A DNA stretch of 64,000 nt from Dirofilaria immitis (lineage: Eukaryota > Nematoda > Chromadorea > Rhabditida > Onchocercidae). Shown here piece after piece: positions 1 through 12,000 of this stretch. How positions within the stretch are numbered: the first letter of the stretch is position 1; the number at the start of each line of letters is the position of its first letter. The DNA is taken from the NCBI GenBank assembly GCA_024305405.1, contig JAKNDB010000068.1, forward strand, positions 7,679,501-7,743,500, in the 5' to 3' direction. Made by a program: the position numbers and the translations under genes. The notes below the pieces were generated by a model that saw nothing but the letters and a program-made list of their open reading frames with translations, was not told the origin of the DNA and ran no database searches.

Positions 1-144
1 AATGCTTTTCGTGTTTGAAATTGTTATTATTTGATCAAACAGGTTTATCAGATCGTTAAACTTTAGTTAATAATTTCTGGAACTTTTGACAACCTACACT
101 GTCTGATGAAATCATAAAAATTACATCGAACTAACTGACAACTA

Positions 145-150
145 TTTATT
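145..150 (-). terminator. Polyadenylation signal of the NYN RNase gene
   Basis: AATAAA is read on the minus strand about 220 nt past the proposed stop at 374-376. It is the only perfect hexamer noticed between that stop and the left edge. The rest of 1-373 is AT-rich and shows no other support for a gene. Confidence 0.4.
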
Positions 151-373
151 TCATGAGGATCGAACTTTCCAATCATTCATTTCCTCGAAATAAACATTTA
201 CGATTCGTTCAGTCTGCAAAGGATTTTCGTTCCATGACAGCAAAATGTTATGTAATACACACTGTTCAAATTTAATTTATCCAAATTTTCACATAAAATT
301 TTTTTCTGTGTTTTCACATAAACTTTTTCTCTGTGTCCACTGAAATTGACAAAAAAGTGGGATCATAAACTAA

Positions 374-3300
374 TCACGCTTCAACTTCAGCAAACGATTT
401 TGAAATTCCATTTAATAATAAATTTCCCGGAAAATGCATAATCTTAACATTGCACTCGGAAGAAAATCAATAAAATTGAATGAGTAAAGAAACAAAAAAG
501 GAAGAAGCAACGTTAATCTTTTTAATTTCTCGACTTGAGAGCTATTATTTCATTCTTTTTCTCTGTAATTTTGTTATAAAATTATGCAGTCCTGCTCACA
601 TATCATTTCCGAGTACAAATTATAAGATATTTTTTTCAAAATATATCGAGAAACCTTTCGTTTAGAATATTACGGCAATGCTACCATTATGTAAATTACA
701 AAACAGCAATTTTTATGGGAGATACCGATATCGCTTTGTTCATTTTTCAAGTACAAACAAGAGATTTTAATCCGAGACTAGAAGTATTCACTTTAATTTT
801 TAAATATCTGATTATTAAAAAGAAAAAGCAAAAAAAAAGACGATTTCAAATAATCGCAAACACGAACCTCGTTAAACGATCTATTGGATCTTTCATCCAT
901 CATTGGACAGGAAGTTGAGGTTAATGAACAGAGTTCTGTTGAAGTAGCTTCTGTTATGTTCTGAAATTATACAGAATTCTAAGAAAATTTCAGAATTAAA
1001 AATTTACAAAGAAATACAGATTTTTTCAGCTCACGCACAAAAAAATGATGACAACGGTAAACTAGTCATAAGATTTTAGGTTTACTAAAAATTTTTTTGC
1101 GATACTTTCAGTATATACATATATATATAATTTCCAGAACCAAATGATTTCCTCATTTCATCCTTCGCAAAATAATGCAACGTGGAAATAAAAACATTCT
1201 ACTTACTTTTTTTTCTGGCGCTCTAACTAATCAATCTTTCATTAGTCAGATGTTTATTTATTATATTTTCATTATAGTCTGTTAGTTTCTACACCTCCTC
1301 AGCAATGTTTCTTGATTATTTAAAAAAACGGAGATGATCTGAAAAACTACGTTGCATATAATGCAGCTTAGAATGATATTAATAATCTAAAAACTCACAA
1401 ATCCTTCCCGTAAACACGAAATATATAAGATTACCTAATTTAAGAAAAGCTCAAAAACTCAATCTTCGTTTTAAAAACTTGATCTTGCTATTTTTAATAG
1501 AATAATTTCTCCGCATATTTTTCATATTCTCTTATAGGTATATAAAAAAACTTCATCTGACTAAATATAAATTATAATTTTAAAAATAAATACAGCACTC
1601 AATCATAACTGATCTACAACAAAAGATAATATTCTTTATTTTTAAAAATGACCAACAAGACTGCACAATCAACAAAAATGATTACCATATCAATTTGAAG
1701 CGGTTTTCGTAATATTCCAAGAAATCTGTCTTCCACAATTCTATTACATGAAATAGCCTCAATAGTGCATACTTCATCCTGAGAAACGTTTCATTCTATT
1801 AAATATAGATTTCTCGGCTTTCTCACTATTTTTCAGACTTCAAATATTTCCGTTTCTAGTGACACAACGGAAAATCCAGAGTTTTATATTTCGTTATTTT
1901 TCTAGAAATAGTTTTTCATAAATGAAAAAGTTTTAATATCTTAAGCTTTAAATGCAGTATTAAAAAAATTCATAAAATAACTAAAAGCTTTTGTTTTGCA
2001 TTATTTAAGGGGTTTCAGATTTACCACACTAGGAAGTATACATGCTAAATTCATTATGAATATTTTCATATTTTGAAGAATGAGAATAGAAAGACGATGA
2101 AGTTGTAAAAATTCCTTTTTCTTTTTTCAAGTTTCACAGATGTATTTGCCGGAAAATTGCTCTAATCAAAAATGGTGTAAGATGTATAAATTTGTACATT
2201 TTCAATTGCACGCAATTGAAAACGACATCAGTTCAGCAAATGTTTGCTTTGAAATGTACACTTATCCATCTATATCTATATATAATACAAAACGATGTAA
2301 GTAATACTTTCATTTCCGCAATGTATTCTTTTCTTATTTCATTTTAAATTTCCCTCTCGAAAGATAATATAAGTTTTGACTTCGAACGGTCGTCAAATAC
2401 AAATGCTACGCTAAACCGGAAAATTGCACATATTTTTTTCTGAATACAAAAGATATACCAAAGATAAAATATTATAATAAACTTACTGGATTTATTATTT
2501 TTTCTTTGGACGGAGAAAAATTATTGATCTGATCATAATAAGCATTCAGCACAAACTCTTTCTCAAGAATACCATCAAATGATGACAGAAACTCGTAGAA
2601 GGATTTCCCTTCTACTTTTACTTCATCAGTTAATGTTTTCCATAAAAATGCCTTCGATTCAGCACGCTAAAATAACCTCCTAGTATAAGCAGATTAAATC
2701 TAGAGAGAATATCGAGAAAAATTCAAAATTACAACCATTATTGAATAGGAAATTTAAGTCACTTTTTTACTTATCCTTACCAAAAAATAAAAACAGTATT
2801 TCGAATTAAGAGACTGACTTTGTCATTTTTGAATAATTTTGCTTCTGTTTCATGCTTTATCGACTTTTCCGTTGACAATAGATTAATGGTTTCAGTAATG
2901 GATCCTTTACAAGCAGAATTTTCTTCTATTACGATGGACTATAAATATTCAAAAAAATTGAACAGAAATAATAAAAGTTCGATTATTGCATGAAAATATA
3001 ATTAAAGCAATACAAAAATCAAACAATTCAACGATCATCTAATGTTTGGATAACATGTCTAATCACTTTAAAAATCTCGGTGGATTAAGAATACGATAGG
3101 CTAAAAAGCATTTTTGTTTCAATATTTTTCAATTAAAATGTTTATGTTGATATTGTATGATATGACATTTCGTAATCTAACAACTCTATTTAAAAAATTC
3201 TGCCTATCTTACAATGGATTTGCTTGTGTCATCTTTCCAGTTTTCGCCCTGGAAGGTACGAAGACTTGACGATTCGCATATAGGTAAGCTATCTTCAGTA

Positions 3301-5796
3301 AAATTAAAATTGATATATCTCTGATGTGCACCATTACATCGTTCTTGTAGCTGATACTATAAATTAAATGATTAATGACTGATCTACATGCAAATCACAG
3401 TGAATATACATAAAAGGATATGCGCTAATATATTCGACATAAAATGAATGACTACTTTACTTCCATTCAATATCAGGGAATGTTTTGAGGTAAAATAAAA
3501 TATTTTTATAAATCAAAGTCTCTCTAGAATGACCCTGAATCTACTGTAGAAATATTTTCAAAAAGAAATCAAAAAAAATTACTTTCAATTCTTGCTTTTC
3601 AGCAGTGTTCCGCCAACAAAGCAAAGCTTTCATATTTTCATTTTTGCAATTCCTTCTTGCTCTTTGCCATCCTTCACTATTTTCTCATATATATCAGTAG
3701 AAGAAGACATATTAACTAGATTATTACACTTGGGCAATTGCTCTACTGCAACAATATTGCCATCATTTAAAACAAATTATTATACCCATATAATGCAAAT
3801 AGCCGTTCTTAATTAAAATTTAATAACCAAGATATAAGGTGTAAACCTTCAAGAAGGTCAATATTTCTTGTAGAAAAAATACTTATCATTTGAAAAAAAA
3901 AAAAAAACCTTCAGCAAGCATGTACTGAGCCTCGGCTAATCCATAAATTTTATCTATACATTTGAGTACATCTTTTCTGCGATTTTCAGACCATTTCTCC
4001 TCTTTAACAAGATCATAATCACCATCCTCTGGTAAACTATAAAACTGTTCTGAAACTAATAACGAATTTTATTAAATGAATTAAAATTAATCAACGTTTG
4101 AAAAAAAGATTAAGATTCACACTATGTCGCTAGCATATGAACTCTTCGAATATTATGTAGCCAATATAGTAAATAATCTTAAACCTTAAATATACGAAAA
4201 CTAGCGCAATTCACAAAACTAATATTTTGATCTCAAATAATAGAAAAAAAATACCGAATGTATAATTCATACACATGAAATGGCCTTTGTAATATTTGTC
4301 GCCTTTTGCATTTGTGAAAAATACTGGCTTTTCTACATCATTCATAAATGCTAACTTTATATTACGTGAACGTACTTGACGTAGCTGTGGAAAACATGCC
4401 AAATGATCTCGAAATTTATCCTGAAACAAATATTATTCATTATAGACCAATTACGACGCCTTGTATGGATCAATTATGAAGCTTTGTATCAATAGTACAG
4501 AGTAAACTTTATCTTAATATTCAACTAAATGTAGAAAATTCAATGTATAAGATTATTAGCTAGCAAAAGAATAAGAATTTCAGATTGCACTATTTATTCA
4601 CATTAATAATTTAATGAAAAGATCTGTATTTAAGAAATATAAATTCGTAAAACAAACAGAATTACCTGTGTAATAACAGAACCGCAAGCATCCCTAGCAA
4701 CCGTAAGAGCAACAAGGTCATCATGCATCATGTATGGCACCAGTATTAACAACTTTAAAGCATTGAGGTCCTTAAAAAGCAGTAACTAAAAACAAATTTG
4801 AAGAACAACGAACGGGCTCAGTAATTCAGCATATGGAATGCATTATTAGTTACCTTCAGAAAAGCAAAATTTTTAAATTATGAAAAGATGAAAAATTTTA
4901 GAAAAAGTACCTTCCAAATATAAAAGTTTTTAAAACATTTCTTGTAAATGCAAAATTCAGGCATAACAACTTCGACTGCATGTCCTCTTCTCACAAAATA
5001 TCGCATAATCAGTAATATCGAGAAACAGTCTAACTGTTTCCTGCAATTTTGGGTAATACCTTCTGAACAATGATTGAACTTTACGGGGCTACTTAAATGT
5101 GATAACTTTATTATATGACGATATTTCACGCAATCAAAGTTACTGTCAGCGATATCTAATGATTAAATAAAGTGTGGAACAAAGGACACGTCAGATAACT
5201 TTCTTAAAATACTGAATATTGTAAGATTAATTAATGAAGCATACACTTAAATGGTATGATGTTAAGCCACAATAGAACAACTAGTAAACACAAATTACTT
5301 CTCATCTAAGAAAGATATGACGAACCATATGGATATACAAACCTACTAATAACAAAAGATGAAAGATGATTATACATCTAAGCAACGCAATATAAATCTT
5401 GAATATGCAAGGTAAGTAATAAAAGAAGCATACTGTGATTGGCTGTTATTATTTGTCTTCATCCTCATGTGCATCACATTCATGGCATCAATGATAAGTA
5501 AACGCTTAGCTGCGTTTTTCGGTACCGTTTGAGAAAGCATTGTCTGAAAAGAATAATGAAACAAAACTTTCCTATTCGTTATGACTATCACTGATGAATT
5601 CCGCCAGAAATGAAGGAAATGATGGTAACGTTACTGCATATGATGAAAAGATAGCAACTATATTTGCTAATCTGCTAAGCAATTTCCTACGGAATGTTCC
5701 CTTCGCTGGTCTCAATTCTTTTCTTAAAAATAGAAAGAGAATAGTAGAAAGAGTTACCGGCTGATGAACACTCTTTAAATCATCTCGCTGACTCAT
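374..5796 (-). CDS. NYN / Zc3h12a-like endoribonuclease (RDE-8 type), multi-exon
   Basis: Predicted RNase of the PIN-like NYN/Zc3h12a family. In nematodes this family includes RDE-8, which cleaves mRNA in the RNAi amplification pathway. Exons read: 5758-5796 (MSQRDDLKS start), about 5599-5730, 5434-5543, 4911-5142, 4666-4770, 4255-4420, 3908-4049, one ending 3583, 3213-3356, 2819-2938, 2487-2666, 1686-1778, 868-960 and a weak terminal exon 374-454. From 2938 down to 868 the exons are whole codons in phase 0. The catalytic acids are visible: LLIIDAMNV in 5434-5543, HDD in 4666-4770, and TQDKFRD across the junction into 4255-4420. No CCCH zinc finger follows, unlike Regnase-1/REGE-1. A long acidic, serine-rich C-terminal region is present. 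The phase between the first three exons is unresolved. Family assignment is solid; which paralogue (RDE-8, NYN-1/2 or another) is inference. Confidence 0.72.
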
Positions 5797-6050
5797 CAAG
5801 TTCTCGACATACTGCACCACTTTTCCCCATACTATTTAATCCTAAACCATACACCAGGTAACGACAGTTCATGAAATGAGAAATATTCATAAAAAACTTC
5901 ATCTGGATCTTATGAACGTGCTGACGGTCCGTTATTTCTTTTCAGCAGGTAGATGAAAAGCATATGGCTTGTGCCGTTTGTAATTGATGGTTTGTTTCGT
6001 GGTGTTTGCATAAGTTCGTTTCGAGGTCATGGTATTAGTGCATTGATAAT
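5797..6050. promoter_or_regulatory. Short divergent intergenic region (candidate bidirectional promoter)
   Basis: About 250 bp separate the minus-strand ATG of the NYN RNase (5794-5796) from the plus-strand ATG of PI4KA (6051). A minus-strand AAATAG acceptor lies about 40 nt upstream of the RNase start and could be a spliced-leader site. No TATA box could be assigned with confidence. Shared promoter activity is inferred from spacing and orientation only. Confidence 0.4.
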
Positions 6051-9000
6051 ATGCTGGCAGATGAGGATTTCCTGTTTCAAAATCTTCAGTGTTCTGCGAT
6101 ATGTTTCGCGAAAATGAAAAACGTTAGTACATTTTCTATATTTTGAACTGACCATTCTGCTATTCATTCTTTAATTGTTTCAAAATTTCAATTTTTCTTT
6201 TTCATATTTATTGAAAAAAATATGGCAAACAGAGCCATACGAAAAAAGAAATTTCATTATTTTTCTTTATTTAAAAAAAACGATAAAATGAAGTAGAGGT
6301 AAGAGAGTATTTACTATCAAAAAATCTAGGAAAGCTTCCACATAGAAATCATTCGCCTGGCGAATCTAATTGATAATGAAAATTAATGGAGACAGAAAAT
6401 TAAGGAATATTTATTCTGTAAAACGTAATAAGAACGAAGGAATTCTGTTTAGTAAAGAATACTTCAGATATTGAAATAATTTTCAAAATATTTGGGAACT
6501 AGAATAAATACATTAAGAAATTTGATATCACCATAATAATATTCCAGAAATAATTAAGTAAAGAAATATTTCATCAGTCCGAGTTTGAGTATTTAGAATG
6601 ATCATTATAAATAATTTAGATTTAGACGTAAAATGGAATTTCCAGTAAGAAGCTAAGTGGCGAATTATCGCCGATCCTTGAGACACTCTCAACAGTAAAG
6701 CATCAACATCTATAAAACCTGAAGTTCCGTTGCCATCATATTCTCCGTTCAATTTATATGGAGAAATAAATCTTAAAACCTTTGGTGAATAAAAGAAAGA
6801 AGTGGCGTGCTAGATTATTATCAAGTCACAACACATCGAAAATAATACCTATGTTTGCGATAAAAGTGCTGAACTACGTTTCTTTGAAATATGATATGAT
6901 CGTTGTATAGCAAGATCTCTGAGTACAGAAACGATGTGTAAAACAAATACGGGGTAAAAACAAAATCATAAATGGACTTGTTTGCTGGTGACATCCCTAA
7001 ATATATCAAATATTGAAAAAAATAACGATATTATCATGCATTATAATAAAATAAACTGATAAATAAATTGGCGATTGCTCGAAATATTTCAAAAGATGAA
7101 GTGGTGAAAAAGTTCACAGCAATTTAACGCTTCTTTTCCAGATATCTGTAAAGAAAATACTAGATACTTTGCTGAATGGTGTGGATGGAAGTGAGAAGCC
7201 GCTGAATTATAATGCTCGTACGAGGCTGCTTGCAGTTGGGATTTATTTATTGTATGCCGAAGGAAGAGTATGTTATACTTATGCTTTAATAAATTAAATA
7301 TGTCGAGAATCATTATATTTTGCTTTTCATCATTGAATTCCAGTCCTCGTTTGCTAAAATGAAATGTTCATTTATGAAATCCTCATTTGTTTATTAAATT
7401 AAATGCAATGAGAATTTATTATATTTCAACTTTTTTAATTTCGTTTTAATTTTTTTAGCATCTGAATGATTTACTTCCGATTCTCTTAGAAATTTATGGA
7501 AACTTGCCACGGTTAAAATGGATGGATGATGGTGTTCCAAATCGACAAGACAGTACGTATCATTTGATTTATTTATATCATTTCGCTGATATCTGCTGAG
7601 ACTAAATGAAATAAGTAATAATGGAATAGGTATGAATAGTGGATAACTTTGTTGGATTCAGTAGCTTTTGTCGCTTAATTACATTTCTCCGGATTTTTTG
7701 TTTTTATCAGAGCGAAATTCTCGCTAACATGTGAGGTAAAGCTTTTGTTTGTACGTCATTCAGTTCTTTGTTTGTGATATTTTGATCTTAAACTTAACAT
7801 TATCATTGTTCGTATTTCTCTGTCATTGCTGCCTTTTTTGGTATGAAAACTGAAAATATTTTAAGATCATATACGAAACAATAGCAGATAACTTATATAA
7901 GTAAATCAAAGGTTTAGCGTGAAGCCATCTACAAAAAATTGCCACTTTTTTCTAAAATCATTATACATCTTATTATGTTTTTATTATTAGTTGTTTAGCT
8001 TTAGTCAAGAATTAAAAAAAAATTATTATACGGACAGAATTACGAATTAACTTAAATTATCAATTTATTCAAATTAGCATGTAATTATCTCTAAACAGTC
8101 ATCGGAAAGTAACTGGATTACTATCAAATTCTTCTAAAAAGTCATGAATCAGAAGCAGAGTTTTTGAATTCAAATGCGAATAGCATTTTCCTCTTTTAAT
8201 CCTCTGGATTTTTAAGTTACTGACATTATCGAATAATAAAAAATTGAAAAGCATTCAATTTTTAGAGACTTACGAGTTACTAATGAGAAAAATCGATCAT
8301 CCATTCATTTTAAATAGAATAAAATATATACAATTTTTGAAATCGCCATTCTGTCATTTTTCTTTTACCACATATATTTCTTTGCTAATTTTTATATTTC
8401 CAACTTTTTTGAACAAAGCGAAGAATTTTTGTCAATTATTATATGGATGTGTAAATTATTTTATAAAAACTTCAGTGAATTTTCCAGAAGTACCAATACA
8501 GGAACAGTTTGCGATGTGTTTCAATACAGTACTTAGTGAGCTTGCCTCGAATTATTCAGATGTACGTGATATTATTGTCTCTGCGCAAATCGAATTGCTT
8601 ATGGTTACTTCTGATATTATTATAGATATTTGTGGCCAGATGCAACCACAATTTCAAACAAAATGTATGTGATACTTTTGTAAGGTTAATTGAAATATGT
8701 CGTATGAATGCATCTGAGAATAAAAATTTCATATTAGAATGAATTTGGGATAATATGAAGTGAAGTTTATTTTTTTCGTTTTTTTCTGACTAAGTGCTCA
8801 TTCAATAATTGTTTTTTTATTCTTTTAGGCTATTTAGTGCGAATTATTTGTTTTATGATTGGATTACTTCGAGCATTTGGACGGTATAGCATTGATAAGG
8901 ATCATCCTTTGATTTCGGTAATTTATCCTGTACCATTCACGATTGCCGATATGGATACTCACAATAACCAGATAGCCGAAAGTAGTAGGTTTGCGACTTA

Positions 9001-12000
9001 TTTTATATCTTTATATTTTTCGAATTGGCTGTACTCCATTTAAAATGTAAATTTAAAGAAATGATTATCCAGAGCAGGAACTCTTCGGTTAACAACTGAT
9101 TCTGAAGTTTTTGTCTGGAATGATGCTATCACTACAGAAAAGCAGGATCAGAAGGAACGTTTGCAGAAAATGTTTTCCAAACATGCTAGCAGCTTTGTGT
9201 TGCCTCCTTTTTTCGATAATAATCCTCCAAAATTCAAGTTTACAATTACCGAATTGAATTCGTTCTCTGAAATTGTGAGTTTGAATCGTTTAAATGATAT
9301 TAAAATGATATGATTTTTATTCTCTGCTGACTTTAAACAAATTATTTAATTTTACCAAGTTGCAGATGGAACGCTTATTGATAAAGCCATTATTGGACGT
9401 CATAGATGGATATGCCACCGACGTGTATATAGTAAATTTTTTTTCAATTCCGCTGTCTATTCTGCCTTTCATCTTCTGATATCCTCTTATTTTCAAATTG
9501 AAAATGGAGATCTCTGTTCAGGCTGGACAAATTAAACGTTTTCCATATAAAACATTATCTGAATGTCTTTCATTGGTTTTTATAACAGCCGCTAGAGATG
9601 CTTATGCGCCGTATGATGTGCTGAAATTCGAGAAATCTTTGTCCCAAAAATTTGTTCGAAAGGTGAAGCCATCGTTTTCTTCGAATATATTCATCACGAG
9701 ATATTTCTGAAATGTTTCATATTGGATTAACATTTGCAACTTTATAAATTCCATTAAATTTAAGAACTATGCTCATTATAATTTTAACGATGTTAATGAA
9801 AATGTCGCTTACAGTTAGTATATAAATTGTAAGTTATAAGAATTCAACGATTTACTTTAGGTGAAAACATTTGCGGCGGAACTATATTCGAAGGGAGAAG
9901 ATTTTCTGAATGCTCAGAAATTAAATGAGGATGAACGAACATTGCGCTGTCCATTATTGATTAATCGAGCAAAAATGAACATTCTTTGCAGTTCGGCTTG
10001 TCTTGAACTTATGGTTTGGGCTACATGCGATGAAATCGGTATATTTTTGTTTATTTTTCTTTGAGTAATGGATTTTTATTCGTTCTTTACAACTCACTTT
10101 CTCTTTTGAAATGTGTTTGGACAGTTCCTACAATTAGTATAACGTTTTTAATAGCAGTGTACTGAAGATTGATAAATCATCTAAATAATTCTAAAAAAAT
10201 CATTACATTCATTTTTTTAAAGTGATTTTAAACCAAGTTCGACTAACGCGTTTCATGTTTAGATTGTTAGGAGATAGTTAATTATTAAAGTAGTTGTATG
10301 TGATCACAGCACCGAGACACTTTTGAAACTAGTTTTATAAAATTTCATTTTTTCGTAATACAAAAGATACGAATGAATGCGTCATATTGCTCTCAGATGT
10401 AAGTTTAATCTATATATTAGTATTCAAGTCGTATGAATCATATATCGGTAGGGCATGAACCTTTGAAACTCATCAAGGAAATTTTTTTTTGAGACGCAGA
10501 ATCACTTCATGCTACAATAACCGATCGGCTTTGGCATGGTTATGGACATCGTCATACATCAGCCAAAATACCTCTAATAATGATGGCTCTAGAAGCACTT
10601 GGCTCACTTGCTGTTAAATTCCCGACAATTGCTACAACACTAGCAGTCAACAGTCTTAGCCAGTTCTTAGTTGAACCTTCACCCGTTTTCTCAAAATTAG
10701 CTATAGATCTCGGCGTGAGTTTTCATATATTATACCGCTAATTGGGATAGCACTAAATACATTTTTTAAGATGGAGACATAGCCAAAAATGCTTTCTCTG
10801 TTTATTATGGATGTTGTAAAACATTTTATAAAACATTACAATTTTCTGTGCATTATAGGTGAGCATTTAGAATATGATTTTTATTAGAGTATTTTATTAT
10901 GTGATTTAGACTTGTTACAGATTATGGAAAAGCGTGTCTTCAGTGAAGGAGATCGGAAAGATGGAGACATGGCTAAAAAAAGCTCGCTTTTGAAAGTTTA
11001 AGGAAAGTGGCGATAAATTCTCTTTGCAAGTAGGTATTTATTCAAATTATCTGATTTGTTAAAAAATTGCAGTAAATGAAATAGTTTAATTTTCAGGGCA
11101 TTAAGATCAGCTATGATAATCGATAGTTCATCTGTGCAAGCTTGTCTTACGAATATTTCCTCCAAATTGTTTTTGATTGCGAATAAAGACTCAAATTAGT
11201 ATGATTAATATTTATTTAATTCAAAACTCCAATTTTTTTAGCTCATTGGTTTTTTCGACCAGTTAAATTGATTACTCTATTGAGTTCCTTTAGCTTTGTC
11301 GTCTATTTTTTCTCGACTTTAGTCTTGTCTCAGTGATTTACTTATCTTTTTCAATGATTTTATGTAACAATGTTCGTTTCGCTGGTGTAGAAATTCAAGA
11401 CTGTTATGTTTAGCGGCTCGGCCCTTGCTTTGGAAAATGCAATTCGTATTGTTGGTGGTATTGGTGCTACTTTGGTTGATATAGAAAATGTTCCGCAACT
11501 TGCTTTCAATGTACTTTTTCATTTTTTATCCATTGATGTTTTAGCGGACTTCTAGATTAGACTATAAATGATATGAAGGAGTTTTTTTTCCTTTCCAGTC
11601 AACGTCAGAATCTTCAAATGTTTAAAGTTAAGAAAACATACACTTTAGGTGTACAGAATTTTCGTCAGTTGAAATGGTCTCTTTTAAATAATGCGAAAAC
11701 TTCATATCGAAGATTTTATATTTGCTATATATATATGTATATATAATAGATATCATCAAAGCCAAAAATTATTCTTATGTCAAATAATTTTTAAAATATT
11801 ATAGTTCTACAAGCCACGCTTTTTTATAATTTATCTTTTCTATTACTAAGCCACTCACATATGAAGGCAAAAGCATAAATTGTATGTTTTTTAGGTTTTT
11901 CAACAGGCTTTTACGGAAACATCGGCTAATCATGATGTCATTGTAGCAGAATTGGCTAATATGTGGATAGCTGGCGCAGTATGCTTGTTTATCATCGCCG

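Noticed and set aside
480..918. Two small plus-strand frames near the left edge
   Set aside because: They overlap minus-strand exon 868-960 and AT-rich sequence and have no coding character.
3592..3816. Plus-strand frame of 74 residues
   Set aside because: It is opposite a probable minus-strand exon of the NYN RNase gene ending at 3583.
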